Source: Streptomyces mangrovisoli
GTDB lineage: Bacteria > Actinomycetota > Actinomycetes > Streptomycetales > Streptomycetaceae
Reading direction: 5' to 3'
Assembly (NCBI RefSeq): GCF_000974985.2
Contig: NZ_LAVA02000088.1
Span: 1 to 54,802 of the forward strand
Length of the DNA stretch: 54,802 nt
Below the pieces are notes generated by a model that was given only the letters and a program-made list of their open reading frames with translations, did not search any database and was not told the origin of the DNA. The translations under genes were made by a program, and so were the position numbers. Shown here piece after piece: positions 18,068 through 24,512 of this stretch; the first letter of the stretch is position 1, and every line of letters begins with the position of its first letter.

Positions 18068-19351
18068 CTACTGCGTGCTCCTCAGCGCGTGTTCGAGGAT
18101 GGCGGCGCCCTCCTCGGCCTCCGCGACGGTCAGGGACAGCGGCGGGGCGATCCGCAGCGCGCTGGTGTCGTGGCCGCCGCCCTTGCCGATGAGCAGCCCG
18201 CCGGCACGCGCCGCCTCCAGGACGGCCCCCGCGGTCTCGGGGTCGGCCTCGTCGGTGCCCGGCTTCACCAGTTCGACGCCGATCATCAGGCCCCGGCCGC
18301 GGACCTCCCGCACCCCGGGCAGCTGCGCGGCGACGGCCCGCAGCCGCTCGATGAGCAGCCCGCCGACGCGCCGGGCGTTGCCCTGGAGGTCGTGCTCCAG
18401 CAGGTACGTCAGGTTGGCGAGGCCCGCCGCCATGGTGATCTGGGTGCCGCCGAACGTCGAGATGCTGTTGGAGTCCAGGCAGTTCATGATCTCGGCGCGG
18501 GCGACGACACCGCCGATGGAGGCCCCGTTGCCGATGCCCTTGGCGAAGGTCAGGATGTCCGGCGGGCCACTGCGGGCGTGCGCCTGCCAGCCCCAGAAGT
18601 GGTCGCCGGTGCGGCCCCAGCCGGTCTGCACCTCGTCGGCGATCCACAGGATGCCGCGCTCCTTCAGCACCTCGCGGAAGGCGGCGTAGAGGCCGTCGGG
18701 CGGGGAGGTGAAGCCGCCGACGCCCTGGATCGGCTCGGCGATCAGGGCGGCGGGCGGGCGGGTGTGGCCGAGCAGGTCGGTCAGGTCGGCGACGCACGCG
18801 GCGATGAACTCGTCGTCCGCGAGGTGGGCGAAGGGCCCCCGGGTGCGGACGCCGCCGTGCACGTAGACCGTCTGGAGCGGCGACAGCGAGGTGGGCGACC
18901 AGCCGCGGTTGCCGGTGATGCCGACCGCGCTGAAGGAACGGCCGTGGTAGCTGTTGCGCATCGCGAGGATCGTGTTGCTGCGCCGGAAGGCGGTGGCGAG
19001 CAGCAGCGCGGTGTCGTTGGCCTCGGTGCCGGAGGTGGTGAAGAACACCCGGGCGTCCGGGATGCCGCTCAACTTGGCGATGCGTTCGGCCAGTTCTACC
19101 ATCGGCCGGTTGAGGTAGAGGGTCGAGCTGTGCAGGATGCGCCCGGCCTGGTCGCTGACCGCCTTGGTGACCTCGGGCAGGGCGTGCGCGGTCATCGTGG
19201 TGAGGATGCCGCCGAAGAAGTCCAGGTACCTGTTGCCGTCGGCGTCCCAGACGTGCCGGCCCTCGCCGTGGGTGATCTCGATCGGGTCGTCGTAGTAGAG
19301 GGCCAGCCAGTCGGGCAGGACGCGGCGGTGGCGGCCGTAGAGCTCGTTCAC
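18068..19351 (-). CDS. Class III pyridoxal-phosphate aminotransferase
   Basis: A 427-aa fold-type I omega-aminotransferase of the AGXT2/beta-alanine:pyruvate group. Lys271 (TFAKGIGNGASIGG) is the expected PLP lysine, Asp239 (WIADEVQTGWGRTG) the pyridine-nitrogen partner, and TTSGTEAND at 105-113 the phosphate cup. In this cluster the likely substrates are beta-alanine or 3-aminoisobutyrate, released by the amidohydrolases. The GTG start at 19351 shares GTGA with the stop of amidohydrolase 2 (4-bp overlap), implying translational coupling. An upstream in-frame extension would read into that gene and is rejected. Confidence 0.92.
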   Translation of the reverse strand: MNELYGRHRRVLPDWLALYYDDPIEITHGEGRHVWDADGNRYLDFFGGILTTMTAHALPEVTKAVSDQAGRILHSSTLYLNRPMVELAERIAKLSGIPDARVFFTTSGTEANDTALLLATAFRRSNTILAMRNSYHGRSFSAVGITGNRGWSPTSLSPLQTVYVHGGVRTRGPFAHLADDEFIAACVADLTDLLGHTRPPAALIAEPIQGVGGFTSPPDGLYAAFREVLKERGILWIADEVQTGWGRTGDHFWGWQAHARSGPPDILTFAKGIGNGASIGGVVARAEIMNCLDSNSISTFGGTQITMAAGLANLTYLLEHDLQGNARRVGGLLIERLRAVAAQLPGVREVRGRGLMIGVELVKPGTDEADPETAGAVLEAARAGGLLIGKGGGHDTSALRIAPPLSLTVAEAEEGAAILEHALRSTQ

Positions 19352-20190
19352 GGCTCGACCAGCCCCTCGTACGCGTCGGGGCGGCGGTCCCGGTAGAACG
19401 CCCATTGCTGGCGCACCTCGTCGATGAGCCCGAAGTCCAGGTCCCGTACGACGAGTTCCTCGGCCTTGTCGCTGGCCGGTTCGCCGACGAACTGGCCACG
19501 GGGGTCGACGAAGTAGGAGGTGCCGTAGAAGTCGTTGTCGCCGTACTCCTCCTGGCCGACGCGGTTGATCGCGGCGACGAAGTACTCGTTGGCGACGGCG
19601 GCCGCGGGCTGTTCGAGCTGCCAGAGGTAGGCGGACAGGCCGCGCGAGGTGGCGGACGGGTTGTACACCAACTGAGCGCCGTTGAGGCCGAGTTGGCGCC
19701 AGCCCTCGGGGAAGTGGCGGTCGTAGCAGATGTAGACGCCGATCCGGCCCACGGCGGTGTCGAAGACCGGCCAGCCGACGTTGCCGGGGCGGAAGTAGTA
19801 CTTCTCCCAGAACCCCTTGACCTGCGGGATGTGGTGCTTGCGGTAGATGCCGAGGACGGATCCGTCGGCGTCGATCACCACGGCGGTGTTGTAGTAGAAG
19901 CCGGACTGCTCGACCTCGAAGACGGGGACCACGACGACCATGCCGGTCTCGCGGGCGAGGTCCTGCATCCGGCGCACGGTCGGCCCGTCGGGCACCGGTT
20001 CCGCCCAGCGGTAGTGCTCGGGCTCCTGGACCTGGCAGAAGTAGGGAGCGTTGAACACTTCCTGGAACCCGATGATCTTGGCCCCCTGGCGGGCGGCCTC
20101 GCGGGCGTGCTCCTCGTGTTTCGCCACCATGGACTCGGTGTCGCCGGTCCAGGTGGCCTGGACCAGAGCGGCGCGGACGACGTTGGCCAT
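19348..20190 (-). CDS. Nitrilase-superfamily amidohydrolase 2 (beta-ureidopropionase-like)
   Basis: A 280-aa paralogue of amidohydrolase 1 with the same triad positions: Glu44 (FQEVF), Lys118 (YRKHHIP) and Cys155 (ICYDRHFPEG). AAGGAG is centred 8 nt before the ATG at 20190. It is the first gene of a three-gene unit with the aminotransferase and PucR regulator. Keeping two near-identical-length paralogues in one cluster suggests different carbamoyl-amino-acid preferences (for example carbamoyl-beta-alanine versus carbamoyl-aminoisobutyrate). That is inference. Confidence 0.92.
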   Translation of the reverse strand: MANVVRAALVQATWTGDTESMVAKHEEHAREAARQGAKIIGFQEVFNAPYFCQVQEPEHYRWAEPVPDGPTVRRMQDLARETGMVVVVPVFEVEQSGFYYNTAVVIDADGSVLGIYRKHHIPQVKGFWEKYYFRPGNVGWPVFDTAVGRIGVYICYDRHFPEGWRQLGLNGAQLVYNPSATSRGLSAYLWQLEQPAAAVANEYFVAAINRVGQEEYGDNDFYGTSYFVDPRGQFVGEPASDKAEELVVRDLDFGLIDEVRQQWAFYRDRRPDAYEGLVEP

Positions 20191-20218
20191 GAGCTGCTCC
20201 TTCGACGGGACGTCAGAG

Positions 20219-20249
20219 CCTCTACGCCCGTAGACACAGGCCGTAGAGG
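20219..20249 (-). promoter_or_regulatory. Inverted repeat CCTCTACG-N15-CGTAGAGG
   Basis: A perfect 8-bp inverted repeat, containing an inner CTACG-CC-CGTAG palindrome (20222-20233), so there are three CGTAGA half-sites in 31 bp. It lies 29-59 nt upstream of the amidohydrolase 2 ATG, overlapping the likely promoter. It is the best operator candidate for the cluster. Confidence 0.55.
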
Positions 20250-21010
20250 GACGAACGTAAGCCTCCGCGACGGCCTTGCCAAGACCATCGTCGTTAACCC
20301 GCGAAGTCGATCGCGTTTCACACTCCCATGGGCGAGCGCGGGGCGGCCTCGGGCCCCGTCGGCACCACTCGTGAGGGTGACGCCGGGGTCCGGCCGCGGG
20401 CCGGTACGGGGTGCTCGCGCAGTTCCCCGCGCCCCTTGAGGGGCGGGGGCCCGCGCGGGCGCCCGTGGCTCGAGTCCGGCCGCGGGCCGGTGGGGGGTGC
20501 TCGCGCAGTTCCTCGCGCCCCTTGAGGGGCGGGCGCCCGTGGCTCGAGTCCGGCCGCGGGCCGGTGGGGGGTGCTCGCGCAGTTCCTCGCGCCCCTTGAG
20601 GGGCGGGCACCCGTGGCTCGAGTCCGGCCGCGGGCCGGTGGGGGGTGCTCGCGCGGTTCCTCGGGCGTCTTGGTGGGGCAGTGCCCAAGCCCCTAGGGGC
20701 GCGGGGAACTGCGCGATCGGCCACGACGGGGCCGCACGGGGGCACTGGGGCGGGTGTCCGGCGAGCGCCGCGCCGTCGGCGGTACGGGGCCGCAGTCTCC
20801 CCCGGGTGCGCGCCGGGTGGTCCACCGGACCAGGTCGCGGTCTTCCCCGGGCGGATCCGGAAGCGAGGGTCCGGGCCTCTTGGGGGCCTCCGGCCCGGCT
20901 CGGGCCGCGTCAGTCAGAGGTCGGTCGACCGGCCGTCCGGGTGCGTGATGCCCGGACGGCCGGTCTCGCCGTCGGCCGCCCTCCCCAGGGCGGCCCGACC
21001 GGCCCACCGG
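20250..21010. repeat. Long intergenic region with tandem repeats and 20-mer elements
   Basis: About 760 bases without a convincing gene. Within 20400-20665 a unit of 74 bp recurs (GTGCTCGCGC at 20411, 20497, 20571 and 20645; first spacing 86 because of a 12-bp insertion). Each unit carries the CGCGCAGTTCC element and a CCCCTTGAGGGG hairpin. An inverted exact 20-mer lies at 20696-20715. The rest (20716-21010) is GC-rich with no recognised feature. Confidence 0.75.
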
Positions 21011-22864
21011 TCAGGCGGTGTGGCCGGCCACTCTCAGGGCGTGCAGGAGGTCCCAGTGGCGTACGTCCGAGACGTCCTTGGCGGCCTCCAGCAGCAGCGG
21101 CACGAGCCGCTGCGGGTCGGCGGCGACGCTGCGGGCCGCCTCCTCGGGCGTGCGCACCCGGACGTACGCGTCGAGCAACGCGCGCACCTCGCGCATCCGG
21201 CCCTCGGCGAGCAGGGCGAGCACGCCCGCGCCGATCTCCTCCGCCGGACGTACGACACCCTGGCGCAGGATCTGCTGTCCGTCCGCCGCCCGCCCGGCCG
21301 CGACCAGCTCGTCCGCGGCGGCGACCACGTTCTCGGCGGGCAGCGAGGCCGCCTCCCACAGGAGGGTGACCCACTCGGCTCCGAGGCCGGCGGCGTCCAG
21401 TTCCGCCGCGAGCAGCGGCAGCCGGGCGGCGGGCCAGTGGGCGGCCTCCACCAGCAGGGCGTGCGCCTCGCCGGTGCGGCCCTCGCCCCGCAGCCGTACC
21501 AGAGTGGCGACGGCCTGCGCGACGACCTGCGCGTCCGAGCTCTCCTGCGGCACCGCGGCGGCGGGCTCCGCGGCCTGCGACAGGGCGCGGGGCTCCGAGC
21601 GGGCGCCGCCCACGGAGAACCGCGGGCCGCGCGGGCCGCGGCGCGCGGCCGAGGCGTCCTGGTCCTGCTCGTCGCCGTCCGCGGCGGCCTCCGGGGTGAG
21701 CCCCGCGAACCGCGCGCCCACCCGGCGCCGCCTGCGCTGCTTGGGCGCGGACTGCTCGGGGTCGAAGGGGTCCGCGAGCTCGTCGGGCGCGGTGAAGTCG
21801 GCCGGATCGCCGGGTTCGACGGCCCGGTGGGAGACCGGGGCGACGGGGACCGAGCCCGTCAGCGCGGGCGCCGGGGCGACGCCGCCGGGCGCGGAGTCGT
21901 GCCCGCCGGCACCCCCGAAGCCGGGCCGTGCCGTGCCCCGTGTGTCGGGGAAGTCGCCTCCGCGCGGGTCCGCGAAGTCACCGCCGCGGGCACCCGGGAA
22001 CTCGCCGCCGCGGCGGTCCGGGGACCGGTCGCCGCGCGCGTCCGCGGACTGGCCGCTCCAGTCGTCCTCCTCGACCCGGTCCGGGTCGCCGCCGAAGGCC
22101 CGCTGCCGGTCGCGCCAGGTGAACATGCGCACCGGGCCGGAGGTGCCGCCGTCGGGGCCGCTCGCGGCGCTCTCGCCGGCGGGCGAGGACCCGGCGTCGC
22201 GCTGCCGGGGCATGGCGGGCCGGGCGTCGGCGGGGCGCGCGGAACGCTCGCCGGGGCGCTGCGGCGCCCTGGGGCCGCCGTCGGCGGGCCGCGTGGCGCC
22301 CTCGCCGGAGCGGGTCGCGGCGATGTCCCGCGAGCCGGGCGCCGGGGCGGACGTCGCCCGGTGGCCCAGGCGCTCGATCCGCGCGCGCAGCTCGGCGCAG
22401 CGGGCCGTGGCGCGCTCGTGGTCGTCCCGGGCCCAGGCGAGGTCGAGCCGGAGCGACTCGGCCTCGTCCCGGTTGCCGGCCGCGGCCAGGGACCGGCCGA
22501 TGCCGGCCTGCCGCTCGGCCGCCTGCCGCTGCTCGCGCAGGGTCGCGTCCAGCCGTTCGATCAGGGCCTCGCGGCCGCCGGGCCGCGTGTCGTGGACGGC
22601 GAGCGCCGCCGCGTGCAGCGACCGGGCGCGCTGCGCCTCGGGCGCCACGGCGGCCGTGCCGTACGCCGTGGCGAGATCCTGGAGCAGTGCCTCCAGCACG
22701 TCCCACGGCGGCACGTCCCGACCCTCGCGGTACGCCTGCATACCGTCGGGGTCACGCTGCCAGAAGATCCCGCACCAGCCACCGCCCTGGTCGAGGCGTG
22801 CCAGCAGGCCGTCCAGGTAACTCGCGAACTCCCGAACCCGCCCCGGGAGCTGTTCCACCGTCAT
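21011..22864 (-). CDS. Conserved actinobacterial protein, function unknown
   Basis: A 617-aa soluble-looking protein with no signal peptide or membrane segment. The N-terminal domain (about 1-175, beginning MTVEQLPGRVREFASYLDGL) contains FWQRDPDGMQAYREG and then a predicted helical/coiled region rich in Arg, Glu and Ala. The middle (about 180-400) is disordered, with repeated GGDFPD/RGGEFPG segments. The C-terminus (about 430-617) is an Ala/Leu-rich alpha-helical array resembling TPR/HEAT-like repeats (AALLVEAAHWPAARLPLLAAELD style). Similar proteins in Streptomyces are often mis-described as tegument-like proteins. No function can be given. GGGAG lies 9 nt before the ATG. Confidence 0.75.
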   Translation of the reverse strand: MTVEQLPGRVREFASYLDGLLARLDQGGGWCGIFWQRDPDGMQAYREGRDVPPWDVLEALLQDLATAYGTAAVAPEAQRARSLHAAALAVHDTRPGGREALIERLDATLREQRQAAERQAGIGRSLAAAGNRDEAESLRLDLAWARDDHERATARCAELRARIERLGHRATSAPAPGSRDIAATRSGEGATRPADGGPRAPQRPGERSARPADARPAMPRQRDAGSSPAGESAASGPDGGTSGPVRMFTWRDRQRAFGGDPDRVEEDDWSGQSADARGDRSPDRRGGEFPGARGGDFADPRGGDFPDTRGTARPGFGGAGGHDSAPGGVAPAPALTGSVPVAPVSHRAVEPGDPADFTAPDELADPFDPEQSAPKQRRRRRVGARFAGLTPEAAADGDEQDQDASAARRGPRGPRFSVGGARSEPRALSQAAEPAAAVPQESSDAQVVAQAVATLVRLRGEGRTGEAHALLVEAAHWPAARLPLLAAELDAAGLGAEWVTLLWEAASLPAENVVAAADELVAAGRAADGQQILRQGVVRPAEEIGAGVLALLAEGRMREVRALLDAYVRVRTPEEAARSVAADPQRLVPLLLEAAKDVSDVRHWDLLHALRVAGHTA

Positions 22865-23143
22865 CGCTCAACTCCCACAAGACCGGAACACTCTGCTCCG
22901 TAGCGAACACCAGTTTTGTTACGAGTGGGATACGGTCTGCTCTCGGAGTGGATTCGAGATCACCGTGCGCACACCTGGGGACCACTGCCCGCACACATCC
23001 GATGCCCGCAAACCATCCCATAACGGGATGATGTGCGAGCACCCACGGAGCGTGCGGAACAGGCCTCAGGGCGTCACGGCGCACATCGACCGCACATCCG
23101 CGCACGTGGGACGGCCCTCGGCGTGAGGGCGCGGGGGCGGGCC
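22865..23143. promoter_or_regulatory. Upstream region of the 617-aa gene
   Basis: This 279-bp gap includes an AT-richer stretch (about 22895-22940) that probably holds the promoter of the minus-strand 617-aa gene. A small hairpin CATCCC-ATAAC-GGGATG lies at 23014-23030. No coding frame is convincing. Confidence 0.4.
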
Positions 23144-23395
23144 TCAGGCCACCACGGGCGCGCACCGGCCCGCCAGCTCGTCCATCGACAGGCCGAGGGC
23201 GGTGGCCAGGGCGGCGACCGTGAAGAACGCCGGCGTCGGGGCCCGGCCGGTCTCGATCTTGCGGAGCGTCTCCGCGGAGATCCCGGCGCAGGCCGCGACC
23301 TCGGCCATGCTCCGGCCGCCGCGCGCCTCGCGCAGCAGACGACCGAACCGCTCGCCGCGTTCGCGTTCTTCGGGAGTGAGAGGGGTGCGCACCAT
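23144..23395 (-). CDS. XRE family helix-turn-helix regulator
   Basis: An 83-aa DNA-binding protein consisting almost entirely of one Cro/C1-type helix-turn-helix (RLLREARGGRSMAEVAACAG then ISAETLRKIETGRAPTPAFF). It is divergent from the methionine aminopeptidase gene, 32 bp away. A perfect ATACCGGTAT palindrome lies in the gap, so it probably represses itself and the aminopeptidase. TAGAAT lies 6 nt upstream of the ATG, suggesting a leaderless mRNA with no ribosome-binding site. Confidence 0.9.
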   Translation of the reverse strand: MVRTPLTPEERERGERFGRLLREARGGRSMAEVAACAGISAETLRKIETGRAPTPAFFTVAALATALGLSMDELAGRCAPVVA

Positions 23396-23401
23396 GCCGT
23401 C

Positions 23402-23420
23402 ATTCTAATACCGGTATAGT
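23402..23420. promoter_or_regulatory. Divergent promoter/operator with palindrome ATACCGGTAT
   Basis: The perfect 10-bp palindrome spans 23408-23417. TATAGT (23415-23420) is a -10-like hexamer 7 nt before the aminopeptidase ATG at 23428, and TAGAAT (minus strand, 23402-23407) lies 6 nt before the XRE ATG at 23395. Both transcripts would therefore start at or next to the ATG, and a regulator on the palindrome would cover both -10 elements. Confidence 0.65.
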
Positions 23421-23427
23421 AATTGGC

Positions 23428-24195
23428 ATGGTTGAGTTGAAGACGGACGCGTCGATCGACGCGATGTACGAGGCGGGACAGGTCGTGGCCCGCGCCCTCA
23501 CGGCGGTGCGGGACGCCGCCGACGTGGGCGTCTCCCTGCTGGAGCTGGACGAGCTGGCGCACGGGGTGCTGCGCGAGGCGGGCGCCACGTCGCCCTTCCT
23601 GGGCTACCGCCCGTCGTTCGCGCCCACGCCCTTCCCCGGCGTCGTGTGCGCCTCGGTGAACGACGCGATCGTGCACGGCATCCCGGACGGCTACCGGCTG
23701 CGCGACGGCGACCTCGTCTCCCTCGACTTCGGCGCCGAACTCGGCGGCTGGGTCGGCGACTCCGCGATCAGCTTCACGGTGGGCACCCCGCGCCCGGCGG
23801 ACCTGCGGCTGATCGAGACCGCCGAGCGCGCGCTGGCCGCGGGCATCGAGGCGGCGGTGGTCGGCAACCGCATCGGCGACATCGCGCACGCGATCGGCAC
23901 GGTCTGCCGGGCCGGCGGCTACGGCATCCCGGACGGGTTCGGCGGCCACGGCGTCGGGCGCCACATGCACGAGGACCCGGGCGTGCCGAACGAGGGCCGG
24001 CCCGGCCGCGGGATGCCGCTGCGCCGCGGGATGGTCCTCGCCATCGAGCCGATGCTCATCGCGAGCGGCGACGACGGCTACCACGCCGCCGCGGACGGCT
24101 GGACCCTGCGCACCAACGACGGCTCCCGGGCCGCGCACGTGGAGCACACGGTGGCGATCACGGAGTCCGGGCCGCGCGTGCTGACGGCCAGGTGA
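23428..24195 (+). CDS. map: Methionine aminopeptidase, type I
   Basis: A 255-aa M24 metalloprotease that removes N-terminal Met from nascent proteins. All expected residues are present: His83 (substrate), metal ligands Asp100 (SLDFG), Asp111, His174 (GHGVGRHMHEDP), Glu207 (AIEPM) and Glu239 (HVEHTV). Spacing closely matches the E. coli enzyme. It has no N-terminal zinc-finger extension. No ribosome-binding site precedes the ATG, and the TATAGT hexamer suggests leaderless expression. The dedicated divergent XRE regulator suggests a conditionally expressed second MetAP rather than the housekeeping copy, which usually lies in the ribosomal-protein region. Confidence 0.93.
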   Translation: MVELKTDASIDAMYEAGQVVARALTAVRDAADVGVSLLELDELAHGVLREAGATSPFLGYRPSFAPTPFPGVVCASVNDAIVHGIPDGYRLRDGDLVSLDFGAELGGWVGDSAISFTVGTPRPADLRLIETAERALAAGIEAAVVGNRIGDIAHAIGTVCRAGGYGIPDGFGGHGVGRHMHEDPGVPNEGRPGRGMPLRRGMVLAIEPMLIASGDDGYHAAADGWTLRTNDGSRAAHVEHTVAITESGPRVLTAR

Positions 24196-24512
24196 CGGCC
24201 CCGGGGGTGCGGGACACCGTGCGGCCGGTGGGGGCCTGTCGCGCAGTTCCCCGCGCCCCTGGAATGCGTCTGCGGGCCGGTGAGGGGCGTTCGCGCCGTT
24301 CCCCGCGCCCCTTTCAGGGGACCGACAAGCCACGACGTCGCCGCGGGCAGTCTCCGTGCGGTGCCGGAACGGTGGCGGACATGCCCCGCCCCGCGGGTCG
24401 TGCCATCGTGGAATCCGGGCCGTGAGCGGCCCTCAGGTGTGGCCCGGCCCGTGTGCCCGGCACGGCGCGGGCACCCGCGTCCCAGCCGGCACGATCGAGG
24501 GAACGGAACGCC
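24196..24512. repeat. Intergenic region with two 20-mer elements
   Basis: This gap of 317 bases contains the exact CGCGCAGTTCCCCGCGCCCC at 24240-24259 and a one-mismatch copy at 24292-24311, the latter followed by a CCCCTTTCAGGGG hairpin. The element probably contributes transcription termination for the aminopeptidase gene. The region before 24513 must hold the clp promoter, but none was recognised. Confidence 0.6.

Noticed and set aside
20400..20665. CRISPR-like array
   Set aside because: Units are contiguous 74-86-bp repeats without unique spacers, and they carry the known intergenic element. No cas gene is present.
21011..22864. Viral tegument protein
   Set aside because: Such annotations of this Streptomyces family come from low-complexity matches only; there is no virus-specific motif, so it is described as unknown.
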